Origin: Caprella mutica
Lineage: Eukaryota; Arthropoda; Malacostraca; Amphipoda; Caprellidae
Assembly (NCBI GenBank): GCA_947561585.1
Contig: CANNZV010002613.1
Location: forward strand, 26,832-90,831
DNA: 64,000 bases
Direction: 5' to 3'
The notes beneath the pieces were generated by a model, which was given only the letters and a program-made list of their open reading frames with translations, was not told where the DNA came from and did not search any database. Position 1 is the first letter of the stretch; each line of letters opens with the position of its first letter. Shown here piece after piece: positions 10,060 to 20,888 of this stretch. Both the position numbers and the translations under genes were made by a program.

Positions 10060-10830
10060 ATGCGCCTTCTCATCGGCTTCATCATCCAAGATCCTCTTCC
10101 AAATTCTCATCCGGTTGATTCTTCTCCTCTTCTTTCTATCACTCTACTCTTCCACAACATTTTCATCAGAATTCCGCTCTTCTTTCTCCTTCCTTCCTCT
10201 CCTCTCTGAACAAAAACTCTCCCACCACAGTCTGCCTCTCCTCCAATCTCGTTCTCTGTAACTCCAAAGCCCCTCTACTCTCATCTTCCAGCTCTCCGCA
10301 GTGCAACAGGTCTTCTAGTCATCTCTCCTCATCCCTCTCTCTTCTCTTGTCTCCCAGCCACAAGCAGTTGATTCTTGCTCTGAACCATATCCTGTCCCTC
10401 TCTCCTCCCTCATCTCTTTCTTGTACTCCCTATACAGCCAAAATTTGCTCTTCTCATTTATCTCCTCCATCCATTTCATCTCTACTCTCTTTGCTATTCT
10501 TCTTTTCACTTCGTTCCCACTCATCCTCTCCAATTCCTCCACCTCCAATCCCGCCCACTCCATGTATTTTTGCGTTCCCTTCCAATATCCCACTCCATCT
10601 CTCCTCGTGCCACTCAGAACTCCCTTCACCAATACATTGTCTCCCTGCAACTTCCTTCTCACCTATTCCAGTCTGCCTCTCACCATCCTGCTCTTCATCG
10701 TTCCTATACCTATCTCTCCTCTCATTGCCGCCACAGATGCATATCTCGGTTTTGCCAAAATCCTCCTCTTCCCTACGTTCTTCTGCTTCAGCAACTTCTC
10801 AACTACAATCTTTTTCTTGGCGTCATATTA
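10060..10830 (-). pseudogene. LINE ORF2 3' fragment
   Basis: On the minus strand a 115-codon frame at 10315-10662 (GDNVLVKGV, YMEWAGLEVEELERM, VKRRIAKRVEMKWMEEI, FWLYREYKKEM) matches the C-terminal region of the purine-rich LINE at 28476-31799 (CLTWAGVREEEMKIM, VKRRVAEKVHREWIEEM, LRVYRRFKTEM). Flanking stretches keep the same CT-rich bias. The copy is 5'-truncated and frame-broken, inserted within the AGGTCC-family TIR element. Confidence 0.8.
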
Positions 10831-11188
10831 GTGTTATGTACAATTGTTGCACACAGAGTATTAAATTTTCAAAAACAAATAAAAAAAAACATACTGAACC
10901 TAATTTTGCATTCGGTAATACTATTTGATAAACTTATTTTTTCCCGGAGCCTGGAGAGGACCTTTGATGGAACTAACTTGATACTTTGGACTTTAAAATT
11001 GTTAACCAATTTTATATCGAAAGACTTAGCTAAATTTCCTTCTTCTCAGATATGTTAGCAATATTCTAACCATGTCTATCGTGTGAAATTATACTGAGTG
11101 TCGTAGGTATTGTGTCCAATGGTATATTCCTCTTTATATAGCAGATGCTCTTAAGTAATGAAATGACTTTTTGCTTCTCTTTCTCCAG

Positions 11189-11382
11189 GCTTGTAACCAT
11201 CCCTCATCTCAAAGAACTCCATTTCAATGGTGTTGGTGACGGAGTTCACAGACTAAAATTCAACGAAATCTCCCAAATACGAAAGAACTCCCTAAAGAAG
11301 AACGACGGGAATCCTCTTCTGTTATATGATGAATTTTTCTATTCTGGGTTGAATATGTCGAATCAGCATATTAAAGTACTTC
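11189..11382 (+). CDS. LRR-like protein, exon E
   Basis: Exon with TTTCTCCAG acceptor and a GTGAGT donor, phase 2 in and 1 out, joining exactly to the exon ending at 2469 across the 8.7 kb transposon-filled intron. The peptide contains LVTIPHLKELHFNGVGDGV and ends NMSNQHIKVL. Confidence 0.6.
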
Positions 11383-11458
11383 GTGAGTTGCACATGATAT
11401 TTGACATATTTTCTGTCAGTTATTTGAAATTTTGTCTAATTCAACTAATTCACGACAG

Positions 11459-11502
11459 ATCCTTCCGCACCAATGTTGGATGGTGTGTCTATCACTTACT
11501 AA
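11459..11502 (+). CDS. LRR-like protein, putative terminal exon F
   Basis: A CACGACAG acceptor at 11458 continues phase 1 for 14 codons to a TAA stop. If the donor at 11383 is not used, exon E reads on to a stop near 11514 instead. An AATAAA signal at 11658-11663 fits polyadenylation of this transcript. Confidence 0.45.
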
Positions 11503-11657
11503 ATCAAGATGGATAATTTTGCAGTGAGATATAATAGGAATGAGAGTTATTTATTTATCGGTGCATAAATATAGATGAAAATCGACTACTATAACACATT
11601 TTTGTTCGTTTTATGTTTAATTTCATGATAATGCGAAATATTTTTTGTGTTTTTTAT

Positions 11658-11663
11658 AATAAA
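11658..11663 (+). promoter_or_regulatory. putative polyadenylation signal of LRR-like gene
   Basis: AATAAA about 155 bp after the last stop codon, followed by a GT/T-rich stretch. Confidence 0.4.
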
Positions 11664-12421
11664 GGTTTTGTTTCGTCCAATGATTGAATATAAAATTTTA
11701 TTTTTTGAAGCTCCTGGCACTGGAGATATTACCCTTGAGTAAGGAAAAGATGAAATATGAATGTAGGCTGCGGTGGGTTCATTAGATTACGGCACTACCG
11801 CAATTCATCTTCAGTGGACTAACCATCAGACGAAGAAACCAAGAGATCAGAACGATAACGGTAGATATCCAGGATATCTACCAGGATACAGTAACTATGT
11901 TCCTGTACCCTGCTCTACACAACCTGTAGGGAAAACCAAATTGTGAATAACATAATTATAAAGGTTAACAGAAATTACTGCGTGATATTAACTTGAAAGA
12001 GGTGTGCGGGTAAAATCAAACATAAGCTAAAATGTGTTTTATTGGAATCGGCATAATTAATTGTGTAATACGATATACTTTGTTCATCTGAAAGATATTG
12101 ATTTAAAAAATAGTATATAATTAAACTTAGGAATGCGCCCTCTGGTAGCATTGTGGAATTATTTTCCATCGCCGATCGTTGCTAGAGAATGTAAACAAGT
12201 TTGACATCTCAATTTTAAATCGGAAGATTTCTACAATTTTGACTACTTATTTTATCAGTGGACAGAAATTTCGTTTAATAATTACTCAGCGAAGTACTGA
12301 ATCGTCATGCATTCCTACTTCTGGGACCGATTCTTTGAATCTCACTCTGTGTAAGTTCATTTTTCCTATCTACTTTGAGCTTCCTAACAGTTAGGTAGCA
12401 CTACGTAGTAGGTAAGTAACA

Positions 12422-12447
12422 GTAGCATAGGCGAAACCTATGCTACT
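12422..12447. repeat. short perfect hairpin, foldback remnant
   Basis: GTAGCATAGG and CCTATGCTAC form a 10-bp perfect stem around a short loop, within TAGGTAGT-rich flanks. Probably the centre of a foldback element. Confidence 0.5.
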
Positions 12448-12600
12448 GAATACCTACTCGTCTAATTTAATTATAAACTATCTAGTTAGGTAGTCCTCAA
12501 TATCATGAAAAATATTTAGAATTCATCTTTTTTATATTTAAACTATAAAACACAATATTTTTCAGTTTTAGACAGTATTTAGGTGTGAAATGACTTATGA

Positions 12601-13225
12601 TCAGTTATTGATCACTTCTGGTGTTTGAGAATAGGCACTAGCCATTATCAGCTCATTGAATAGTCCTATCTCTACTTCATTTCCTGGCCTCAGGTATGTT
12701 ATAACTAAGCTCATGTTCATATCTCCCACTTTACCCTCCAAATGCAGTATATTCTTACTTTTTGTCTCTCTCTTCTCAATCTCCATCTCATTTTCCCTAT
12801 AACCACAGAGAATTCCTCCTCTTTTTCTATCCTGCATATCTCTCATACTTTGCCAAATTATTATTCCTTCCTCTACTTAAACACCGTCAATTTTTTTTTT
12901 GTGTCTCGGTCTAACAGATTATCCTATCCTCCTTCACCTTGTCGAGTATTCCCACCATTTTTCCCTGACCTAACCCCTGTACATTCATCAACATAATTTC
13001 CAACACTGTGTTTACCTTGCTCCTCTCCCTCTCCCCACCACCATTCTTCTTAGCCATCCTCCATTCCTCCTCATCAATCCAAAATTTTCTTTGGGTCTAG
13101 CACTTCTATTCTCATCTCTCACTCTATTGTTCGACTATAATTACTTTCCCTCTCCTAATTTTAAATATGCCAACATTTCCATTTCTTCTCTCTCTCTTAG
13201 CTCCTCCCTTAACTTCCTCTCGGAT
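12601..13225 (-). pseudogene. LINE ORF2 5' (endonuclease-region) fragment
   Basis: The minus-strand frame at 12601-12846 (MRDMQDRKRGGILCGYRENE, LEKRETKSKNILHLEG-like, VITYLRPGNEVEIGLFNE) aligns with the N-terminal endonuclease region of the LINE at 28476-31799 (MREMQDRKGGGLMCAYKEND, LVYLRTGNDVEVELFNEE). Further CT-rich sequence to about 13225 continues the match in other frames, extending towards ORF1. It is a frame-broken relic. Confidence 0.75.
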
Positions 13226-13246
13226 GTAAAACGGGTTTGCTAGAGT

Positions 13247-13560
13247 TTTATTATGAAAATCTTTAAAAGAATAAACAATTAAAAACATGCTAAAAAAAAT
13301 TCATATGGTTTGCAGCAAAATCATAAGAAATATTAGCCTCATGATTTAAATAATAAGGAATTTTCTTGGGGGGGGGGGGGACATTTCAAAAATTTTGATT
13401 TAAATAAGAAGCGGCATGCTGTAATAAGAATTAGATTCTACACTCTTTGTTCTGATTTGAATTTTATAAACAAACCATGCTTTTTCGGCCTTCGTTAAAG
13501 GTCCCCTCCACTCTTTTTTTTCTCTATTCATTAGAACTAAGGTTACTGATTATAAAACTG
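13247..13560. mobile_element. rearranged AGGTCC-family TIR element fragment
   Basis: Contains blocks shared with the 61633-62217 copy (ATATGGTTTGCAGCAAAATCATAA, in two parts; CATGCTTTTTCGGCCTTCG) and a terminus TTAAAGGTCCCCTCC at 13494. A 13-base G run at about 13369 lies where the other terminus would be. The order of blocks shows rearrangement or two overlapping copies. Confidence 0.6.
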
Positions 13561-14500
13561 CTAACCATTTCAAATTTGGTTATGCAGTTTTATTATAATA
13601 TGTAATTTAAGATTTTTTTTCTCCGTTCTTTCTTCTACCCTCTGAATTTTAAGCAAAGAAAAAGTCCGAATGTCCGATATGCAAATAAGATCTGAAAAAT
13701 TCAAAACAATAACAAAGCTGATTCCAAGACAATGGATCCATATAAACAATCCAAGTACCTACCTACCTATTTAAGTATTACTTACTAATAGTTTTCATAT
13801 ATTATATCATAAATCAACATTTTTCCTATCTAAAGAACTGTTAATTTTAAAACACTGTATTTGAATAAGACTGTATATACAAGACATACCTACTAACCTA
13901 TAAGTATTCGTGCTTTTTCTTCTAATGAATCTTAGAAAGAGTGAAAAATATCCTATCCTCAATGCAAAAAGAAAAAAAAATACTTAAACGGAACCTTTCT
14001 ATAAGATAGAAAAACATTAGGTATATATTGTTATATGGAGATATTTAATGCTGCTGTCTATTCCTAAATTGTAAGAGCACAGAAAGAGTAACACTCAGCA
14101 TGTATTGCGTAGGTCCATTTTGGTTATACCGAAGATAATTAATTTCAGAGTTCAGTGCTGATATAAAAGTGTTACTGGGGGCAAATTTTCCTGGTTTTAA
14201 ATTTGAAAATAAAAAAAATTGTAATGGATTGGTTGCCTCCCGACTTCCAATCTATATGTAAGGGAAATTAGTTTGATAAATAAATAATCGGTGCGTAGAA
14301 ACACCGTAACGGACCAAAATGAACCTGAGCGAACCAAAACGGAGGCAAATATGTATGTTAGACAGTTAGAGTACTGTTTGCATCATTTTAAATGCTCAGA
14401 GAGGTTATATAATATACCTATATTGAGTAATGAATAGTTGCATTAACATTATTTTAATTTATTACAACAACATACCGATAGTCTTTCCCATTGCATGATA
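13561..14500. other. AT-rich intergenic sequence
   Basis: No exon, TIR pair or repeat array is recognised. Confidence 0.4.
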
Positions 14501-14504
14501 CGTG

Positions 14505-16122
14505 TACTGTTTGTGACTCTCTATTTTTATGTCTATTCCTATCCGTTAATTATTATCTGTCTATTCCTATCCGTCAATTATTATCAGTCTATTCCTATCC
14601 GTCAATTATTATTTCTATTCCTATCAGTTAATTATTATCTGTCTATTCCTATCCGTTAATTATTATCTGTCAATTCCTATCCGTTAATTATTATCTGTCT
14701 ATTCCTATCCGTTAATTATTATCTGTCTATTCCTATCCGTTAATTATTATCTGTCAATTCCTATCCGTTAATTATTATCTGTCTATTCCTATCCGTTAAT
14801 TATTATTTCTATTCCTATCAGTTAATTATTATCTGTCTATTCCTATCCGTTAATTATTATCTGTCAATTCCTATCCGTTAATTATTATCTGTCTATTATC
14901 ATCTGTTCACTATTATCTGTCTATTATCATCTGTTAATTATTTTCTGTTAATTATTATCTGTCTATTATCATCTGTTAATTATTATCTGTCTATTATTAT
15001 CTGTCTATTATCATCTGTTAATTATTATCTGTCTATTATCATCTGTTAATTATTATCTGTCTATTATTATCTGTCTATTATCATCTGTTAATTATTATCT
15101 GTCTATTATCATCTGTTAATTCTTATCTGTCATCATCTGTTAATTCTTATCTGTCTATTATCATCTGTTAATTATTATCTGTCTATTATCATCTGTTAAT
15201 TCTTATCTGTCATCATCTGTTCATTATTATCTGTTTATTATCACCTGTTAATTATTATCTGTCTATTATCATCCGTTAATTATTATCTATCTATTATCAT
15301 CTGTTAATTCTTATCTGTCATCATCTGTTAATTCTTATCTGTCTATTATCATCTGTTAATTCTTATCTGTCTATTATCATCTGTTAATTCTTATCTGTCA
15401 TCATCTGTTCATTATTATCTGTTTATTATCACCTGTTAATTATTATTTGTCTATTATCATCTGTTAATTATTATTTGTCTATTATCATCCGTTAATTCTT
15501 ATCTATCTATTATCATCTGTTAATTATTATCTGTCTATTATCATCTGTTAATTATTATCTGTCTATTATCATCTGTTAATTATTATCTGTCTATTATTAT
15601 CTGTCTATTATCATCTGTTAATTATTATCTGTCTATTATCATCTGTTAATTCTTATCTGTCATCATCTGTTAATTCTTATCTGTCTATTATCATCTGTTA
15701 ATTATTATCTGTCTATTATCATCTGTTAATTCTTATCTGTCATCATCTGTTCATTATTATCTGTTTATTATCACCTGTTAATTATTATCTGTCTATTATC
15801 ATCCGTTAATTATTATCTATCTATTATCATCTGTTAATTCTTATCTGTCATCATCTGTTAATTCTTATCTGTCTATTATCATCTGTTAATTCTTATCTGT
15901 CTATTATCATCTGTTAATTCTTATCTGTCATCATCTGTTCATTATTATCTGTTTATTATCACCTGTTAATTATTATTTGTCTATTATCATCTGTTAATTA
16001 TTATTTGTCTATTATCATCCGTTAATTATTATCTATCTATTATCATCTGTTAATTATTATCTGTCTATTATCATCTGTTAATTATTATCTGTCTATTATC
16101 ATCTGTTAATTATTATCTGCGG
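14505..16122. repeat. 28-bp satellite array with 530-bp higher-order repeat
   Basis: Tandem 28-bp units, starting as TCTATTCCTATCCGTTAATT... and changing to TCTATTATCATCTGTTAATT... The right part shows a higher-order duplication: the series of variants at 15131-15520 recurs at 15661-16050, offset 530 bp (for example CATCATCTGTTCATT at 15211 and 15741). Confidence 0.95.
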
Positions 16123-16135
16123 TATTTAGAGTAGT

Positions 16136-16285
16136 TTTTGAATTATCAGAGGCGCGGTTTCACATTTTTGTATACGTAAGAAAAAACATCCATTAATTAT
16201 TTTGTAATTCGTTTTTTAATTATCATTATACGTAATTTTTTTTTCTTACGTGTCCGAAAATATGGAACTGTCAGGTAATTATCAA
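16136..16285. mobile_element. foldback MITE, TTCACATYTTCGG family
   Basis: GGTTTCACATTTTTGTATACGTAAG... and CTTACGTGTCCGAAAATATGGAACTG form an imperfect inverted repeat. Related copies are at 55697-55908, 61026-61168 and 62397-62550. Confidence 0.5.
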
Positions 16286-16551
16286 CTCACCCTAGCGAAA
16301 AATTAATCTAGTAATAGGGAATATCAATTTACCTAGTAATTATATTTGTTATTCATTTTGCGAGAACATCGTCAAAATTACAAAGAAGCTATTTTTCAGG
16401 AGAGATATTTTACATACATTTTAATGGTTTTTCGTTAGGACATTTAGCCTCTCTAGCGGTACATTTTGAGCTACAATTATGAACCATTTACCAAAATATT
16501 CTATATTTTAAGATTTATATTTTTTATAATGATAACTCGAAAATAAAAATT

Positions 16552-17022
16552 AACGGAGAGGAAGATAAATATAAGAATTAACGGATAGGAATAGACATAA
16601 TAATTAACGGAGAGGAAGATAAATATAAGAATTAACGGATAGGAATAGAAATGATAACGGATAGGAATAGACATAATAATTAACGGAGAGGAAGATAAAT
16701 ATAAGAATTAACGGATAGGAATAGAAATAATAATTAACAGATAGGAATAGACAGATAATAATTAGCGGATAGGAATAGACAGATAATAATTAACGGATAG
16801 GAATAGACAGATAATAATTAAGGGATATGAATAGACCGATAATAATTAAATGATATGAATAGACAGATAATAATTAACGGAAAAGAATATACAGATAATA
16901 ATTAACGGATAGGAATAGACAGCTAATAATTAAGGGATATGAATAGACAGATAATAATTAACGGATAGGAATAGACATAATAATTAACGGATAGGAATAG
17001 ACAGATAAAAATTAACGGATAG
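16552..17022. repeat. 28-bp satellite array, opposite orientation
   Basis: Units such as ATTAACGGATAGGAATAGAC are the reverse complement of the units that begin the array at 14505. The two arrays therefore form a large imperfect inverted repeat around 16123-16551. Confidence 0.93.
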
Positions 17023-17075
17023 GATCCTGATAACATTGCACGCCGCCCAGAAGAGAGCCTACACGCGGTGGCGGC

Positions 17076-17819
17076 GTGGCCCAATATGGGCACGAAAGAC
17101 TCTTCAACCCCCCGTCCTCACCCAGTGGGGACGCGACCCGAGTGTCGCCCCGGGCTTTGCCCACCTTCGTACACACACAGCCCCAGAACGTTTTTTCCCC
17201 AAGGGGGGAGTGTGAGCCGGCAAACTTCCCCCCTTTAACTCTCCTACTCCTACTCTCCGGTGACATTGAGACAAATCCTGGCCCTCACATGTGTCCAACA
17301 TGCAGTCTTCCCTGGACCCGCCGAACAGGCGGAATTCAGTGTGAAGCCTGTAGCAGCTGGACACACTACAATAAACGCTGCTCTGGGGTCCACCAACATA
17401 GACATATCCCACAGGGTTGGCGGTGTAAAAACTGTCACCCTTCACACAGCATTACTCCAACAACACCACCCAACACTCCCAACCCCACTCCTCTCTCTCC
17501 TACTATCGCTACCGCCTCTCTTCCATCCACATCTTCCCCTATTACTCGACCTATTCTTCCACCTGTTACTCCACCTGGCCCTCCTGGTCCTCCCCTTCTT
17601 CAATCTACACCTGTCCTAATAACTGCTCTTTCTACACCACCACATATACCACTCAACACCCCTCCTGCTATCGCTCTCACTCCTCTTGCACCTATTCCTC
17701 CTCCTATTGCTCAGCCTGTTCTTCCTCCTGTACCCGCACCTGGCCATCCTGGTCCTCCCCTTCCTCAACCTGATCCTGCTTTTCCTGCTAATCTCCTACT
17801 GGTCCACGCAACACACTGA
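17076..17819 (+). CDS. LINE ORF1 with 2A-like peptide and PHD-type zinc finger
   Basis: A 247-codon frame. Residues 51-60 are a hydrophobic run (FPPLTLLLLL) followed by SGDIETNPGP at 61-70, matching the D-x-E-x-N-P-G-P consensus of 2A ribosome-skipping peptides. A PHD-like C4-H-C3 finger follows (CPTC, CEAC, WTHYNKRC, WRCKNC; residues about 73-125). The C-terminal half is Pro/Thr/Ser-rich and low complexity. 2A-like sequences upstream of a zinc finger are known from CR1/L2-type LINEs of sea urchin and other invertebrates; skipping would release the N-terminal peptide from the ORF1 protein. The first ATG is assumed as start. Confidence 0.8.
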   Translation: MAQYGHERLFNPPSSPSGDATRVSPRALPTFVHTQPQNVFSPRGECEPANFPPLTLLLLLSGDIETNPGPHMCPTCSLPWTRRTGGIQCEACSSWTHYNKRCSGVHQHRHIPQGWRCKNCHPSHSITPTTPPNTPNPTPLSPTIATASLPSTSSPITRPILPPVTPPGPPGPPLLQSTPVLITALSTPPHIPLNTPPAIALTPLAPIPPPIAQPVLPPVPAPGHPGPPLPQPDPAFPANLLLVHATH

Positions 17820-17822
17820 AGA

Positions 17823-20800
17823 TTTAACAATTTAACATAAACGGCATTCAAAACAAGCGCATGCAACTCAAGACACTCCTACACGAACACCACTACATAT
17901 AGCCACTATCCAGGAAACAAAACTCACCAATAACAAACTCACACCAAAGTTTCCTGGATACACAACACTCAGACACGATCGGCCTACACGAGGCGGAGGG
18001 GGCCTCATCACACTGATCCACAAAAACATACTTTTCACTAACACAACTGCCGAAACACTCACGAATGCCACAAGATCCCACACTTGAATTACAGTCTATA
18101 CGTATACAGATACACAAACGCATATACAACATAACAAACATTTACATACCCCCCACAGACTCCACACCCCCAGGATACACACCACATCTAGAACACCTAA
18201 ACACCCTCACTAACTCTCTCATCCTGGGGGATTTCAACGCTCACGACCCTACCTGGCTCACCACACAACAAACAGACACTCAAGCCGACACAATCACTAC
18301 ACAACTTGACACACACATTATACTCAACGATGCACACACACCAACACGAAAACCCTTTAACATACACACACAACCAACATCTCCCGACATTACATTTGCC
18401 ACTCCCGACATTACACTCCGCTCCTCGTGGAAAACACTACACGAACTTAGTTCAGACCACCTTCCCATACTCATCACAAACAACCTACACGCACCTCTTA
18501 GCCCACACAAACAACGACACACTTTCACTAACTACAAAAAAGCACATTGGAACGAATTTACTGCATCTGTGGAAAACCAACTAGAACACTTTAACTTAAA
18601 CAACTTCTCTTCCATAGATGCAGCCACAAAACATGTCACTAACATAATCACTACCGCAAACAAACACTTTATACCCACAGGTAACATCAGACACTTTAAC
18701 CCCACCTTCACTCCAAAAATAAAACACTTAATACAGATTAGGAAACACCTTCGCACTCTCACACCCACACATGATACCATAACACGCATACAACAACTCA
18801 ATACTGACATTGAAGCGGAAATTAAAACACAGCAACAGAACATATGGCAAAACACACTAAACACTATTAATTTCCGCTCAGACGCAAACAAACTCTGGAA
18901 ACTCATTAGGGGACTCAATAACAAATACATAGACCAACCAAAAACACACGAGTCCCTTACACACAACAACACAATACTCACCGACACACAGCAGGCGAAC
19001 GCTCTTAACAAACATTATTCTAATACAAGAAGGTTACCCACACGCCCAATAGATAGGAAAATACTGCGTCGCCTGCACAGAACTTGCACTAATCATCTCC
19101 CTACACCTCCCTTCACCCCGGCAATGGTCACCGAGGCTATCCGGGCTACTAAGAACACTCCCTCCACATGCCCTGATGGAATATCAAACAAACATTTAAA
19201 ACATCTAGGACCACACGCCATCAGGGCCTTCACAGATATCTTCAACTACTCAGTTCAGAACAATAGTATACCCAACACATGGAAACAAGCCAAGATCATC
19301 CCGATTCTGAAGCCCAATAAACCCCCCACAGATCCAGCCTCATATAGACCTATCTCCTTACTCTCTACCCCCTCCAAAATACTCGAGAGGCTGGTTCTCA
19401 ACAACATAACACCACACATCCCACTATCCCCCTCACAACACTGCTTCAGAACCGAACCCTCCACATCTACTCTCCTTACCCACCTCACACAAACAACACT
19501 CGAAGGCTTGAACTCTAACAAACCTGCAAGTAGGACACTTATAGCTGCCATTGACATAAGTAAAGCCTTCGATACAGTTCCACGACACCTACTCATTAAC
19601 AAAATACTCAACACACACATCCACGACTCGTTTAAAAAATGGTTTGCCAATTATCTCTCAGGCCGCTCTGGCAAAACACTCTACAACGGCAAGTCCTCCA
19701 GAACACAACACCACACTGATGGAGTACCGCAGGGCTCCGTTCTCTCACCTACTCTCTTCAATTTATACCTCCACGACCTCCCCACACCAACAAACACCTC
19801 GGTACACACCCTTACATATGCGGATGATGTCACCATCATGTCGCAACATCCCAAACACGAGACCGCAGCCAACAATTTACAAACATACATCTACTCACTA
19901 GAAAACTGGCTAGAAACAAACAGACTAAAGGTCTCCGCAAACAAATCCTCCCTCACACTGATCTCCCCCATACTCGTGAATACAATACCCATCCAAACAT
20001 AACACTTAACAACACTCCCCTTCCCATCAACAACACGCCTAAAATCCTTGGAATCACACTTGACCGCGGCATGACGTTTAAAAACACCACATTAACGACA
20101 CCAACAACAGAGCCAAAAACAGACTGAACGTCATGCGCGCCCTCACTCACACTACTTACGGACACTCCAAGGAAGACACAACAACACTATACAAACAGTT
20201 CATTAGACCCATCCTCACATACGCGCACACAGCTTGGTCACCTGATACAGCCAACACACACCTACACAAACTCCAGCGTACACAAAACACTGCACTCCGG
20301 ATTGCCACCGGCTGCACACAAACAACACCCACAACACACCTCCATGAGGAGACACGAGTCCTTCCGCTCGCTACACACATGGATATGAGGGGTACACACT
20401 TCTACACCTCCACACTAAGCCCCTCTCATCCATTACACTACATGCAAATTGAGCGAAGGACTCCACGAAACATTCACCTTACACCAGCCACACACTACAG
20501 AAACATCTTTAATACACTCCCAGACACCCCACCCAACACTTCACTACAACGACATATACACACCACACTCACAGACAGAGCAATTTCCTCCTTCCCACCT
20601 AACTCTCTTCTAGGAGTTAGGCCTCCCCCTATCGACTCCAGTGAGGTTCACCTCTCGCGTCGTGACAGGGTAACCCTGTCACGTCTCCGATGTGGACATC
20701 ACCCTTCTCTCCCTTCTTACAAACACAGAATTGGGAGGGCGGACTCGGATCTGTGTGAGTACTGCTCCACGGATCCGGGGACAATCTCCCACATTCTCAC

Positions 20801-20888
20801 ACAATGTCCAACACTACAACAACATCGGACAACACACACTCACTGGAGCACCTATGGACCCGCCCTCAGGAAGTCATTGCCTTCCTGA
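17823..20888 (+). pseudogene. CR1/L2-like LINE ORF2 (endonuclease, RT), frameshifted
   Basis: APE-type endonuclease motifs are present: FNINGIQNK near 17828, IQETKLTNNKL, LGDFNAHDPTW near 18223 and SSDHLPILIT near 18450. RT motifs follow: SYRPISLLSTPSKILERLV, AAIDISKAFDTVP, GVPQGSVLSPTLFNLYL and YADD near 19815. The C-terminus has a C-x2-C-x8-H-x4-C knuckle (CEYC...H...C) near 20755. The frame changes near 17911 (TAG), 18092 and 20002 and between 20002 and 20133, so no continuous protein can be made. It is a dead copy. Confidence 0.88.

Larger units (their letters stand above)
3374..10963. mobile_element. TIR element (AGGTCC family) split by DIRS and LINE insertions
   Basis: The ends read AGGTCCCCTCC... 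and ...GGAGAGGACCT, an inverted repeat, flanked by a 4-bp direct repeat TTGA (3370-3373 and 10964-10967). A sister copy of about 585 bp lies in the opposite orientation at 61633-62217. With its two insertions (DIRS 3467-9719; LINE fragment about 10060-10830) removed, the two copies align along their length. It has no ORF. The 4-bp TTRA duplication resembles the TTAA of piggyBac-type elements, but the superfamily is not proven. Confidence 0.75.

Noticed and set aside
10347..11058. Plus-strand Ser/Pro-rich ORFs of 136-193 aa
   Set aside because: They are the antisense of a LINE ORF2 fragment whose minus-strand reading matches the intact LINE.
13369..13381. G-run as a regulatory G-quadruplex
   Set aside because: A single homopolymer at the edge of a rearranged TIR element, similar to the G-run at 23500; likely polymerase slippage.
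14505..17022. Possible CRISPR-like array
   Set aside because: Units are directly contiguous 28-bp tandem repeats without unique spacers, in an animal genome; the same holds for all other arrays here.
17012..17445. Minus-strand ORFs of 84-113 aa over LINE ORF1
   Set aside because: They are shadow frames opposite a region whose sense frame has 2A and PHD motifs.
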